Of a stretch of DNA of 64,000 bases, positions 32,230-42,102 are shown one piece after another. Location: contig JAVTVY010020608.1 in assembly GCA_036873755.1 (NCBI GenBank), forward strand, positions 1 through 64,000. Direction: 5' to 3'. The number at the start of each line of letters is the position of its first letter. Position 1 is the stretch's first letter. A program made the translations under genes and the position numbers. The notes below the pieces were generated by a model. It saw only the letters and a list, made by a program, of their open reading frames with translations, did not search any database and was not told where the DNA came from. The DNA comes from Hanleya hanleyi. Taxonomy: Eukaryota; Mollusca; Polyplacophora; Lepidopleurida; Hanleyidae.

Positions 32230-32940
32230 CCTAAAAGTCTGTCCATTTTAATTAGTCATCTACTTTGGAGCTTATCAAAAATCAACAGCTGAATCTGCAT
32301 AAATTTTCTTTTTTTTTGCAGCGTGTAGAACATACAGAACTCTACAAAATGTCTGCCATTTCTTCGCGATCTCGACAATATATCACGCTTGAAATAACTT
32401 TGTAATTCTCTCCATATAAAACTCCAGTACGGTTGTTTCGTGTACCCGGTCTCAATTACATAGGGAGACGTCATAATGTATTCCTGATCACTGGCACAAA
32501 GGTCATTGATGCCGTATAAGGTAATAACAGGCGGTCCGTTGGAGTGTCGCTTATATCCCATGCCTAGTGAAATTGCCGAATGATAAACCGCACACACCTC
32601 TATGACCGTACACTCTACAAGTCATAGTAGAGTTGACCTTTGTGCTAGTAAACACGAATATATTATGGCGAGTTTAGTGAAATTCCGTGCGTATATTTTG
32701 ACGTCTCCCTATGTAATTGAGGTCTGGTACATGAAACAACCGTACTGGAGTTATATATGGAGAGAAAAGTTATTTCAAGCATGATATATTATCGATATCA
32801 AGGAATACTGGTGGTCATTTTGTAGAGTTCAGTTTGTTCTACACGATACAGAAAATTTTTTTTTGCTGAGTTAACTACTGATTTTTGACAAGCTCCAAAG
32901 AAGACGACTAATTATAATGGACAGACTATAAGACCTACTT
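32230..32940. mobile_element. Degenerate fold-back element, ~300-bp arms
   Basis: 32230-32520 is a diverged reverse complement of 32628-32935. Paired blocks include GTCTGTCCATTTTAATTAGTC with GACTAATTATAATGGACAGA, ATAACTTTGTAATTCTCTCC-type blocks with GGAGAGAAAAGTTAT, and GGGAGACGTCA with TGACGTCTCCC. The central ~100 bp is unpaired. No coding capacity; the short ORFs on each strand are mirror images. Confidence 0.75.
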
Positions 32941-32975
32941 CGTAGGTCCTGTCACGTTAGTCACACTGACATGTC
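32932..32975 (+). repeat. Dispersed repeat R1, copy 3
   Basis: CTACTTCGTAGGTCCTGTCA and CGTTAGTCACACTGACATG, immediately next to the fold-back element, so R1 may be part of that element's edge here. Confidence 0.65.
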
Positions 32976-34387
32976 TTAATTCGCCGCCGCAATAAAAGGT
33001 TCCGTTATTTCGCGTGTCTCCCTAGAAAACTTTTCTCCAAAATATCCCTCAATCTCAGTGTCAGACCGATCGAGTTATATATGTACAACATTCATATGTA
33101 AATTACCATCGAGCGATACCGTCTTGGTGAATATCTTATTTTACCTCACAATACTCTGTATTTACTTTAATAGGAAAGTTTCACTTTTTTTCACTAGTTC
33201 TCTGGTTCCGAGTATTTTAGTGCAAAAGCAAATATATCTCTCTAGCATTCCAGCCTCTGTGATTGGAGATGGCTTCTTCGGTAGTAATTTGAATAGGTAT
33301 TGACATGACTGTATTCATCTTCAGAGAAGCGACGAAAACATCCGGTGTATTGTTACTCGTAGAATATTAAATGTACTCATGGGCGTCACAGAATTTTGAG
33401 GAGAAAAAGTTTGAATAATAAATATTGATATCGCTTTTGATCGCAGATCTACGTCGTATATACTATTTTTTGTAAACACCTTTTATCCAGGTTTCATAAA
33501 CAAATCTGTCAATAGTTTTTCTTGTGGTAATACTGATTAGTATATATGTCAATGCCGTTAAATGGTTCACTGGGTGAGACTAGACTAACACCAATACATA
33601 ACAGCGACATTCACGACCTTTAAAAGGTCTGTTTTGGGATCACCTTGGAGATATGTCAATGGAAATATAAAGCTAGGAGATAAACAGATTGAAATGTTAC
33701 AAAAAATTGTGCCATATCCATTACATTATATGGAAATTAATGTGACAATGATGGGGACATCATGCATCTTCTACTGATTTCTTACTCGGTTAAGGCTCTA
33801 TGGAGACATCCAGGGAAAGGATCGGTATGCTTGGGTCTACTGGGAAAATATCAATTGACAAAAAGACTAAAACTGCAACTCCAACAATTTCGAAGTAAAC
33901 AACTATCCGAATATTACTGAAAGTTGGTTTGACATATTTATAGGGAATGTTTTCTATCTGATAGATTGAAATAGGGGAGAAATAGCACGGCTGTGTTTGT
34001 TTCCTGAAACACGAGGCATATTTATTCCAAAATCTAGATACATGTATTCGTAATCGCTCTGTCAATTATCATATTCAAAAGTCGGTTTTTCCGCTTAGGT
34101 CTAATAATTTCAAACAGTTACCAATCCAACATTGCGGCCAAAGTGTTCAACCATTCAGAAAGTTTATCCAATAGGGCTTGTAAAGACAAAGCATCAACGA
34201 TGTTAATATATCAGCTATTTAGAGACCATACGAACTGAAATCGTCGTCGTACCATTATTGGACTTTTCAAGACTTTGGATTCGTGTATTCTTCATTTGTG
34301 TCAACTCATATACATAGAGCCCCAATCATTTAATTCGGAACTGACGCAATTTTGCGATAAATGGTGGTTATATTCCTACGAAAATTG
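32976..34387. other. Gene-free stretch in FReD intron 1
   Basis: No exon with good splice sites, no array. Two frames (81 aa plus, 91 aa minus) have hydrophobic stretches but no motif support. Confidence 0.35.
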
Positions 34388-34975
34388 TACAGTAATGAGT
34401 GACTGAGTCAGTGAGTCCATCCGAATCCGTTCTCCGGCAAAATAAGGAGAACCGTTGACAATAAAACCTTGACTTTTGGCAAGAACGTGCATTAGGAGAT
34501 TGTTACCCGCAAATTCTGAGCTGACCTACTTTTGATGAAAACTTGACCTACTTAGGTGACCTATAAACCTCTAAATTGGCAAAAACCTGTCATAATGCCT
34601 CCTAACACCATGGAAATGCGCTTAATTAGGTCAATGTCAGTGTGACCTAACCTAATTGGATTAAGGTCAATGTGACCTAATTTCTAACCCAATTTATGAC
34701 CTAATTAGGTGACATAGAAACCTCTTTTGATGAAAATTTGACCTACTTAGGTGACCTATAAACCTCGAAATTGGCAAAACATGCCCTAATGCCTCCTAAG
34801 ACCATGGAAATGCGCTTAATTATTTCAATGTCAGTGTGACCTGCCCTAATTGGGTCAAGGGCAATGTGACCTACTTTCTGACCCAATTTCTGACCTAATT
34901 AGGTGACCTAGAAACCTCGAAATTGGCAAACACGTGTCTCAATGCCTCCTAAGAGCATGGAGATGGTCAGTCTTA
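34388..34975 (+). repeat. Dispersed repeat R2, copy 3, with internal ~180-bp tandem expansion
   Basis: 34388-34560 matches the R2 copies. It then continues into three units built on ACCTACTTAGGTGACCTAT, AAACCTCGAAATTGGCAAAA, TGCCCTAATGCCTCCTAAGA and CCATGGAAATGCGCTTAATT. Remnants of the same blocks appear after R2 copy 2 (31440-31490) and near 32205, so R2 and this segment belong to one longer element. Confidence 0.7.
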
Positions 34976-35002
34976 GGTCAAGGTACATGTACACACAGAA
35001 GT

Positions 35003-35053
35003 TATATCAAACCCTACTTCGTAGGTCCTGTAACGTTAGTCACACTGCCATGT
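35003..35053 (+). repeat. Dispersed repeat R1, copy 4
   Basis: ATATCAAACCCTACTTCG, TAGGTCCTGTAACGTTAG and TCACACTGCCATG. It directly follows the R2-type tandem segment, as R1 does near 32932, which suggests R1 is the 3' end of the R2 element. Confidence 0.65.
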
Positions 35054-35154
35054 TGTCTGAAGTGTGAAATTCGTATTTTCTCCAGGAGTAATTAATCCTG
35101 GAGTTACGTATGCATATTGATCTTCTTATAATTATTTTAAAAAACGGCGTATCA

Positions 35155-35375
35155 CGTTGGACACACCAGTTCTCATCAGATCATCGTAGCAACGTTGAGC
35201 TAGGCCAATACTTGGATGGGCGATCGGGTGCTGTACTGGCTGAGCTTATCATTGTCCAAGATACCAGGGAACTGTGAACACTCTCGTGTTCTGGCACATG
35301 TCGGCACCGTCGTGACATGATTGAAAAAATGTTGAAAACGACTTTAAATCCTACTCACTCACTCACTCAAAATAC
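35155..35375 (+). repeat. 5S-rRNA-derived SINE
   Basis: CTCATCAGATCATCGTAGC, AACGTTGAGCTAGGCC and ACTTGGATGGGCGATC, then GGGTGCTGTACTG match the 5S rRNA 3' region in order. The body follows, and the tail ends TTGAAAACGACTTTAAATCC plus ACTCACTCACTCACTC. It is upstream of exon 1's donor, in FReD intron 1. Confidence 0.75.
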
Positions 35376-35541
35376 TGTGTGGTGATGCGAACATATTTCC
35401 GACTGATCGCATCTGGTAGAACAGGTAGGTAAAAGAGTTATACATGTATGTATGAGCAAACTACATAATAACATATATCTAATATACTCATTTTGAAGGC
35501 ATGACCCATTGTAAGATACAGAAATAGCTAAGTTGACTCAC

Positions 35542-35614
35542 CTAAAAATCCCTCCTCGCAAAAACCACACCAAACCGATTCAACGAGCACACAAAATAGC
35601 AAGAACGGTCGCAT
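35542..35614 (-). CDS. Signal-peptide exon, probably exon 1 of the fibrinogen-related gene
   Basis: Minus-strand ATG at 35614-35612 opens 24 codons: MRPFLLFCVLVESVW, then CGFCEEGFL, a short basic N-terminus and hydrophobic core as in a cleavable signal peptide. The exon ends in a consensus donor GTGAGT with one base over (phase 1). The FReD exon at 22542-22684 needs exactly one base, so they can be joined directly, giving a ~250-codon secreted FReD. A TATA box sits 60 bp upstream. The 12.9-kb intron contains the palindromic Polinton-family element. The link between this exon and the FReD exons is inferred from strand, phase and product type. Confidence 0.65.
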
Positions 35615-35672
35615 CGTGAGGATATTTATGACGAGAAGTCTCCAAGCACTGACAACAGTTGCAGAAGTACAC

Positions 35673-35680
35673 TATATATA
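35673..35680 (-). promoter_or_regulatory. TATA box of the signal-peptide exon
   Basis: TATATATA on the minus strand, about 60 bp before the ATG at 35614, which would place transcription start near 35645. The spacing suits a short 5' UTR. Confidence 0.55.
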
Positions 35681-36025
35681 CGGAAAATGTATGCCTACGC
35701 GTAAATCAAAATAAGCATTACGTTTGTTAAGTCTTCCTTTATGAGCCACGAGTGCTATACTATTGGTCAATCGTTTTCAACGCCAGAGGGAGCATCTCTG
35801 TTCATTGGTGATGGGTTGTGGCCAATCAAAGAGATATCCGTATTGACAAAATATTGTTTTCTTCTCGTCTTGAACAGGATACATATTCTGTCATACACCG
35901 ACGTCCTTATTGATGACAGATTGCACATACATGTACATTTAACACAACACAATACGCTACTGACATGACAGCAGAATAAACAATGATAAAATATATAACC
36001 CCAAGTCCGTACTATATAACCTCGA

Positions 36026-36460
36026 ATGGTTATAACACACGAAATAGGTCAATGTGACAACAAGCACACATATATAGTATCGGTATATGTTCATAAACAT
36101 CAGTCAAGGTGTAGCACTTGCCATTTCAGCTTTTCATTCCAAAATATTGTATGTAGACAGATGGAAAGCTCTACATTGCTCCCGTATTTCAGCTTTCCGT
36201 CTCGCAAAGTTGAAAGCAGAAAGATGGAATCCTCTACATCGCTAACATATTCGAGCTTTCCATCTAGCAAAATTGAAAGCAGAAAGATGGAAAGCTCTAC
36301 ATCACTCCCGTATTCGAGCTTTCCAGTTTGCAAAATTGAATGTATAAAGATGGAAAACTCTACATCACTCTCGTTTTCCAGCTCTACATCTCGTAAAATT
36401 GAAAATAGAAAGATGGAAATCTCGATAGCGCTCCCGTATTCGAGCTTTCCAAAATGAGAC
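36026..36460 (+). repeat. ~60-bp tandem repeat forming a repetitive ORF
   Basis: Five to six units of AGAAAGATGGAAAGCTCTAC, ATCACTCCCGTATTCGAGC and TTTCCATCTCGCAAAATTG, each close to 60 bp, keep a 143-aa plus-strand frame open with a ~20-residue repeat (RKMESSTSLPYSSFPS). The minus strand is also open. The multiple-of-three period alone explains the frame, so I call it repeat DNA rather than a gene. The last unit is mirrored at 36618-36672. Confidence 0.75.
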
Positions 36461-36617
36461 TATGACATAGGAATACGAGAGCGAGAGTTTCTCGAAATCT
36501 GCGCGATATGCACGTCCCATTCTTCAGTTTTACCGTACCAGACACAAAATTAATCCGTACATCAAAATATGCAAACGCTGATATTGGGAGAATTGGGACA
36601 AATTTTAACAAAGTAGG

Positions 36618-36672
36618 AGTCCGGTGTTCCTATGTCCTCAATGCTTTTGGAAAACTGGAATACGGGAGCGAT
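36618..36672 (+). repeat. Flank of the large element, copy 1
   Basis: GTCCGGTGTTCCTATGTCC through GGAATACGGGAGCGAT is repeated almost exactly at 38272-38327. It is also the reverse complement of the end of the 60-bp array (36424-36476). It is the sequence just outside the AG-type terminus in both cases. Confidence 0.7.
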
Positions 36673-36676
36673 ATTA

Positions 36677-37270
36677 GTATGTAGCAACCCGATTCGCTCA
36701 ACTTGACCTTTGACCTCAGAAATTTGCAAATCTTCCGCGGTGATGCGGTCTGGTGGTGATGCGGCCGCGGGAGAAAGCTTCCGCGGACAGAAAGTAGTCC
36801 CTAGACTTCAAATACGCTGCATGGTCCGATTGGGTCGAGTGAGGTATCAAAGTGAAGCATTCGTGAATGGGCATCTGATGGGCTGGGTGTGGGGTTGAAA
36901 AATCGGCATTCTGCGCATGCGCGGTGGCCAAAGGGTATGTAAATAGACGTTTTCGAGTTAGGGGAGCCACTAATGGTCCAATGGGGTCATATGAGGTATC
37001 AATGTGAAGCATTCGTGAAGGGGCATCTGATGGGCTAGATGCGGGGTTGAAATATGTCATTCTACGCATGCGCGGTGGACAAAGGGTATGGAAATAGACG
37101 TTTTGGGATCTAGGGGAGCCACTATTGGTCCGATTGAGTCGAGTGAGGTATTATTGTGAAACCTATGTGAGGGGGCATCTGATGGACTGGGTGTGACGTG
37201 GAACTGATGTCGTTCTGCGCATGCGCAGTAGACAAAGGATATCGAAATATACATTTTGGGATCTAGGGGA
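36677..37270 (+). repeat. Left terminal array, short copy (L1)
   Basis: Same terminus sequence as 38328 onwards, then ~3 units of the 155-bp NRF1-site repeat before jumping to the subterminal region at 37286. It lacks the AGATGACCTCGAATTC segment and most units found in L2 (38328-39900). Confidence 0.8.
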
Positions 37271-37319
37271 GCCCCTAATGGGGTCTAGACTTGTCTGTGT
37301 CTGTCATGTACTGGGGTTT

Positions 37320-37555
37320 TTCCCCAACAATGGCGTTCACCTTCGGGTCTTTCCGGTCAACGTATTCGCCATTGTGGGAAAATGGACGATAATGGCGGAT
37401 ACACCGCCATTGTGGGAAAATGGCGGATAGTGGCGGATACGTTGACCGGAAAGACCCGAAGGTGACCGCCATTGTGGGAAAATGGCGGATAATGGCGGAT
37501 ACGTTGACCGGAAAGACCCGAAGGTGACCGCCATTGTGGGGAAAACCCCACAGAC
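37320..37555. repeat. Subterminal hairpin-forming repeats, copy 1
   Basis: CACCTTCGGGTCTTTCCGG, TCAACGTATTCGCCATTG is followed by two inverted units (AATGGCGGATACGTTGACC, GGAAAGACCCGAAGGTGACC), so several alternative ~55-bp stem pairings exist. ATGGCGGATA tracts fill the centre. The second copy is at 39950-40175. Placement between the terminus and first gene makes it a candidate replication origin or promoter element (inference). Confidence 0.75.
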
Positions 37556-37696
37556 AGGTCAGTACATGCATTCCTATGATGTTCACAGGTTACGCCGATT
37601 CACGACGGGCCGTCACAGGGCGTAGTAGAAAAAAGCGCATTTCTAACCTTATTGACCTTATGGCGCAAGCGAGTATAACAAGTGCCACGCACGGTG

Positions 37697-37703
37697 TATA
37701 AAA
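37697..37703 (+). promoter_or_regulatory. TATA box of the first PC4-like gene (duplicate copy)
   Basis: TATAAAA, 68 bp upstream of the ATG at 37765. Matching TATA boxes precede most genes of this element. Confidence 0.6.
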
Positions 37704-37764
37704 CCCTACCCAACAGGTACACTATAAAGCCACCTCTCCAACCGTTCGCTTTTCATTCCCCACC

Positions 37765-38271
37765 ATGGCAGTGAGCGGAACAGAGCTTCCGTTATTCCAA
37801 CTGACGTCCGACGTCTACCTCATCGTCAATGACGATCACCTGGAGCTGGTCCAAGACGCACCGCAGAAGGTGAAGATTCTGTTATCGCTATCAGGCTGGA
37901 CTCTATTGACACGATTGTTACAGGGAAAGGACCGCGAAAGGGATTTCATGCACGTGGGAGTCGGCGTGCACATACGCACTGCTGGAGAGGGTTCCCTTTT
38001 TCCCCGGTTGGAACAGAGTGGAGGTACCTATATCACACTCTGTCCACCCTTATGGATGGCACTGAAAGATGTACTCCCCGAGGTGGATGACTTACTACAC
38101 CCCGAGGTGAAAGAAGGGACTGTGGCTACCCGGAGGCTTACACCTGGCTGCACCCTATTTTTTTATACCCCAAACGAGTGAACCTCATCGATAGCGGACT
38201 TAGGTGTTGGTGTACGCCTGAACCCAAAGCGCACGTCTCTTTGTCACCGGAAGGATGGACAACCTTGAAAC
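37765..38271 (+). pseudogene. PC4-like protein, truncated duplicate (L1 copy)
   Basis: The first 138 codons (to TGA at 38179-38181) match the gene at 40381 with ~95% identity by eye. It has two repeats of the PC4-like pattern: a beta-rich segment ending in a helix such as ILLSLSGWTLL and ITLCPPLWMALKDVLPEVDD. A T-run with one extra base relative to the other copy causes the stop. Homology continues past it but is cut at 38271, where the flank of the element restarts. It is therefore a fragment made by the left-end duplication. Confidence 0.75.
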
Positions 38272-38327
38272 GGGTCCGGTGTTCCTATGTCCTCAATGCT
38301 TTTGGAAAACTGGAATACGGGAGCGAT
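38272..38327 (+). repeat. Flank of the large element, copy 2
   Basis: Second copy of the sequence at 36618-36672, ending GAGCGAT just before AGTAGTAGG. Host-like flank inside the element shows that the duplication unit includes outside DNA, as expected of a tandem duplication or of two haplotypes placed in series by an assembler. Confidence 0.7.
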
Positions 38328-39905
38328 AGTAGTAGGTAGCAACCCGATTCGCTCAACTTGACCTTTGACCTCAGAAATTTGCATATCACGTGAAAGATGA
38401 CCTCGAATTCTTCCGCGGTGATGCGGTCTGGTGGTCATGCGGCCGCGGGAGAAAGCTTCCGCGGACAAAAAGTAGCCCTAGACTTCAAATACGCTGCATG
38501 GTCCGATTGGGTCGAGTGATGTATCAAAGTGAAGCATTCGTGAATGGGCATCTGATGGGCTGGGTTTCGGGTTGATATATCGGCATTCTGCGCATTCGCC
38601 GTGGCCAAAGGTTATGAAAATAGACGTTTTGGAGCTAGGGGAGCCACTAATGGTCCAATGGGGTCATATGAGGTACAAAAGTGAAGCATTCGTGAATGGG
38701 AATCTGATGGGCTGGGTGTGGGGTTGAAATATCGGCATTCTGCGCATGCGCGGTGGCCAAAGGTTATGAAAATAGACGTTTTGGGATCTAGGGGAGCGAC
38801 TATTGGTCCGATTGAGTCGAGTGAGGTATTATTGTGAAACCTATGTGAGGGGGCATCTGATGGACTGGGTGTGACGTGGAACTGACGTCATTCTGCGCCT
38901 GCGCAGTAGACAAAGGGTATCGAAATATACATTTTGGGATCTAGGGGAGCCCCTAATGGGCCGATGGAGTTGTATGAAGTATCCATGTGAAGCCTATGTG
39001 AGGGGGCATCCGACTGCACTAGCGGCTCGGGTGTTGTCACCATTCTGCGCATGCACAGACAGGGAATTGTGGGAAAAGGGTTTGGAAATACACGTTTTGG
39101 CATCTAGGGGAGCCCCTAATGGGCCGATGGAGTCGTATGAGGTATCCATGTGAAGCCTAGGTGAGGGGGCATCTGACTGGACTAGTGGCTCGGCTGTTGT
39201 CACCATTCTACGCAGGCGCAGACAGGGAATTGTGGGAAAAGGGTATGGAAATAGACGTTTTGGGGTCGAGGGGAGCCCCTAATGGGCCGATGGAGTCGTA
39301 TGAGGTATCAATGCGAAACCTAGGTCAAGGGGCATCCGCCTGGACTAGTGTCTCGGCCGTTTCAACATTCTGCGCATGCGCAGGCAGGGAATTGTGGGAA
39401 AAGGGTATGGAAATAGACGTTTTGAAGTCTGGATGGGCCACTAGTGGTCCTATGGAGTCGTATAAGGTATCAATGTGAAGGATACGTGAGGGGGCATCCG
39501 CCTGGACTAGTGTGTCGTTTGTGTTCAACATTCTGCGCATGCGCAGACAGGGAATTGTGGGAAAAATGCATTGGAAGGATCGTTTTGGGGTCTAGGGGAG
39601 TCCCTAGTGGGCCGATTGGATCGAGTGAGGTATCCCTGTGAAGCCTATGTGAGGGTGCATCTGATGGGGCGAGTGCGGGGTTGAAATATCGTCACTCTGC
39701 GCATGCGCAGTGGACAAAGGGGTATGGAAATAGACGTTTTGGGGACTAGGTGGGCCACTAGTGGGTCGCTGGGATCGAGTGAGGTATCCATGTGAAGCCT
39801 AGGTGAGGGGGCTAGACTAGGGTGTCGTTTCCATTCTGCTGCGCAGGTCACGTGGGTTGTGACGTCACTTCCGGTTTGGGTGAATGGGGCGTGACCTTTG
39901 GACAT
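38328..39905 (+). repeat. Left terminal array, long copy (L2)
   Basis: Starts AGTAGTAGGTAGCAACC, runs through TTCCGCGGTGATGCGGTC (shared with the palindromic element's terminus) and then ~8 units of ~155-165 bp, each with TGCGCATGCGCAG, GGGAATTGTGGGAAAAGG, ATAGACGTTTTGGG and GGGCCGATGGAGTCGTATG. GTGACGTCAC lies near 39860. Inverted copy at 50330-51513. Confidence 0.85.
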
Positions 39906-39949
39906 GTCTAGACTTGTCTGTGTCTGTCATGTACTGGGGTTTTTCCCCA

Positions 39950-40175
39950 CAATGGCGTTCACCTTCGGGTCTTTCCGGTCAACGTATTCGCCATTGTGGG
40001 GAAATGGCGGATAATGGCGGATACACCGCCATTGTGGGAAAATGGCGGATAATGGCGGATACGTTGACCGGAAAGACCCGAAGGTGACCGCCATTGTGGG
40101 AAAATGGCGGATAATGGCGGATACGTTGACCGGAAAGACCCGAAGGTGACCGCCATTGTGGGAAAACCCCACAGA
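39950..40175. repeat. Subterminal hairpin-forming repeats, copy 2
   Basis: Near-identical to 37320-37555 (TTCACCTTCGGGTCTTTCC with two inverted partners). The right side of the element has only a diverged single copy (50225-50280), so this structure is polar. Confidence 0.75.
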
Positions 40176-40312
40176 CCCTACATGCATTCCTATGATGTTC
40201 ACAGGTTACGCCCATTCACGAAGGGCCGTCACAGGGCGTAGTAGAAAAAAGCGCATTTCTAACCTTATTGACCTTATGGCGCAAGCGAGTATAACAAGTG
40301 CCACGCACGGTG

Positions 40313-40319
40313 TATAAAA
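40313..40319 (+). promoter_or_regulatory. TATA box of the PC4-like gene
   Basis: TATAAAA, 68 bp upstream of the ATG at 40381, same distance as in the duplicate copy. Confidence 0.6.
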
Positions 40320-40380
40320 CCCTACCCAACAGGTACACTATAAAGCCACCTCTCTAACCGTTCGCTTTTCATTCCCCACC

Positions 40381-41062
40381 ATGGCAGCGAGCGGAACAGA
40401 GCTTCCGTTATTCCAACTGACGCCCGAAGTCTACCTCATCGTCAATGACGATCACCTGGAGCTGGCCCAAGACGCACTGCAGAAGGTGAAGATTCTGTTA
40501 TCGCTATCAGGCTGGACTCTATTGTCACGATTGTTACAGGAAAAAGACCGCGAAAGGGATTTCATGCACGTGGAAGTCGGCGTGCACATACGCACCGCTG
40601 GAGAGGGTTCCCTTTTTCCCCGGTTGGAACAGAGTGGAGGTACCTATATCACACTCTGTCCATCCTTATGGATGGCACTGAAAGATGTACTCCCCGAGGT
40701 GGATGACTTACTACACCCTGAAAGAAGGGACTGTGGCTACCCGGAGGCTTACTCCTGGCTGCACCCTATTGTTGTACCCCAAACGAGTGGACCTCATCGA
40801 TAGCGGACTTAGGTGTTGGTGTACGCCTGAACCCAAAGCGCACGTCTCTTTGTCACCGGAAGGATGGACTACCTTGAAACGGGTGTTGTTTGGTGACCGG
40901 CACGGTGATAGCATTCACCTGTGTGACGACGTCTACATTTTCTGCGGTCCCTTTTTCGCTCGACTCCTCTGTCTGAACGACGGTGGTTTTACCCTGGACC
41001 CCGATCTATGGACGGCTTTGGAACAAGTAGTCCCCATTGTCGATAAGGCACTATCTCTATAG
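40381..41062 (+). pseudogene. PC4-like tandem-domain protein, frameshifted
   Basis: Two overlapping frames (40381-40803 and up to 41062) together contain four PC4-like modules: each has a short beta-rich stretch and a helix with the pattern S/T-L-x-P-x-x-W-x-x-L/F-x-x-V, the last ending VVPIVDKAL, which resembles the C-terminal helix of the ssDNA-binding transcription cofactor PC4. Relative to the duplicate at 37765, five bases are missing near 40720, which breaks the frame; the duplicate has a different break. So the ancestor was probably one ~225-codon gene. Likely role: ssDNA or promoter binding in replication or transcription. The PC4 assignment is by pattern only. Confidence 0.6.
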
Positions 41063-41137
41063 GAGCCACATAACCAATCAGAATAGTACGTATCACGGAC
41101 TACACCCGACGTCTAAGCGCGCATGTGTGACCTGGTC

Positions 41138-41144
41138 TATAAAA
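41138..41144 (+). promoter_or_regulatory. TATA box of a 59-aa gene
   Basis: TATAAAA in GGTCTATAAAACACG, 53 bp before the ATG at 41191. Confidence 0.5.
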
Positions 41145-41190
41145 CACGTTTCTCTGGATCCTACACCTTCATTTCTACGGTTGCAGAGCC

Positions 41191-41370
41191 ATGACGGAGA
41201 TCCAGCCCTATGCGACTCGCATTTTACAGTATGCCACCGTGGTTAATTCACTCACGGGTTACCGAGCAGTGGTCCGGTCTATGTTTGCAGATGGCGACGA
41301 CAACGAGGGGCGACGCCAGATCCTGAACGAGTTCACAGAAGCGGTCCTCGACAGAGTGCACTCGATGTAG
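41191..41370 (+). CDS. Small 59-aa protein of unknown function
   Basis: ATG at 41191 opens MTEIQPYATRILQYATVVNS and ends RVHSM before TAG at 41368-41370. It is mostly helical by composition, with an acidic loop (DGDDNEGRR). Support comes from its own TATA box at the usual distance and from fitting tightly between neighbouring genes. No family recognised. Confidence 0.45.
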   Translation: MTEIQPYATRILQYATVVNSLTGYRAVVRSMFADGDDNEGRRQILNEFTEAVLDRVHSM

Positions 41371-41400
41371 AGGTGTGCCATCACTCACCACTACTGGACT

Positions 41401-41517
41401 ATGACAGCCATCTTTGATGCTCGGGCTATGGACCACGAGCGCTCACGCCGGAACCAGCGACGGCTGGTTGGCCTAGTCATGGTCTGTGCCCTATTGACCC
41501 TGGCGCTGTGGCATTGA
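41401..41517 (+). CDS. Small 38-aa single-pass membrane protein
   Basis: ATG at 41401, stop TGA at 41515-41517. A charged N-terminal half (HERSRRNQRR) is followed by a hydrophobic segment (LVGLVMVCALLTLALW) that should span a membrane, with positive residues just before it. It is packed 30 bp after the previous ORF. Tiny membrane proteins occur in adenovirus-like genomes, but I recognise no homologue. Confidence 0.4.
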   Translation: MTAIFDARAMDHERSRRNQRRLVGLVMVCALLTLALWH

Positions 41518-41531
41518 CAGTGGGACCTGAC

Positions 41532-41539
41532 TATAAATA
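41532..41539 (+). promoter_or_regulatory. TATA box (TATAAATA)
   Basis: GACTATAAATACAAGGGTCA, 58 bp before the preferred ATG at 41590. The same CTATAAATAC-AG string precedes the next gene at 42103. Confidence 0.65.
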
Positions 41540-41589
41540 CAAGGGTCAGACAGAGTGTGTGTCATTCAACGATCGTCATTGGATCAAGC

Positions 41590-42069
41590 ATGTCACCAGT
41601 CCTACGAGCCATCCTTCCCCTTACACCCCGGGTGGGGTTACACGTCTATGATGATAAAGTCACCCTCGTGGAAGACCGTGGAGATGTTTGCTGGTCGCCC
41701 GCTGAGACCGTATCGAATACGGTTATGCTACACCGTGACGGCTGGACCAAATTTAAACGGGTGTTGAGCGGCGAGCTCGACGGACACCTCATCCACATAG
41801 ACAATGCCATCTACGTACACCGTGGACCCTTCTTCCCACGCCTGGGCCGCTACCAGGACCTTACGCGAGGCTTCACCCTAGACCCCGATCTGTGGACAGC
41901 CTTCGAGAAAGTGGTGCCTATCGTGGACCAGCTGTTTACACCGGACGAGCAGTCATCAGACGAGTTGGAGTGGGCTCGTGCCCTGAGAGAAGCGGCGGCA
42001 GAACCCAATGAACAAATGTCTAGCCATGAACCAGACGACGATGCCATTGATTACCCGGCTAGACATTGA
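41590..42069 (+). CDS. PC4-like protein, paralogue 2
   Basis: I prefer the ATG at 41590 (MSPVLRAIL) because it starts at the same place as the paralogues relative to the domain and lies a normal distance from the TATA box; an ATG at 41557 is also in frame. About 159 aa. Module 1 has LHVYDDKVTLVED and VMLHRDGWTKFKRVLSG; module 2 has IYVHRGPFFPRLG and FTLDPDLWTAFEKVVPIVDQ. An acidic, disordered tail follows (EQSSDELEW onward), as in some ssDNA-binding proteins. No break seen. Confidence 0.65.
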   Translation: MSPVLRAILPLTPRVGLHVYDDKVTLVEDRGDVCWSPAETVSNTVMLHRDGWTKFKRVLSGELDGHLIHIDNAIYVHRGPFFPRLGRYQDLTRGFTLDPDLWTAFEKVVPIVDQLFTPDEQSSDELEWARALREAAAEPNEQMSSHEPDDDAIDYPARH

Positions 42070-42102
42070 CCACCCGATCCTTTGATCTCACGAGGTTCTC
42101 CC

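Noticed and set aside
36026..36457. 143-aa frame with 20-residue repeats
   Set aside because: A ~60-bp repeat keeps any stop-free frame open, and the opposite strand is open as well; no promoter or splice context.
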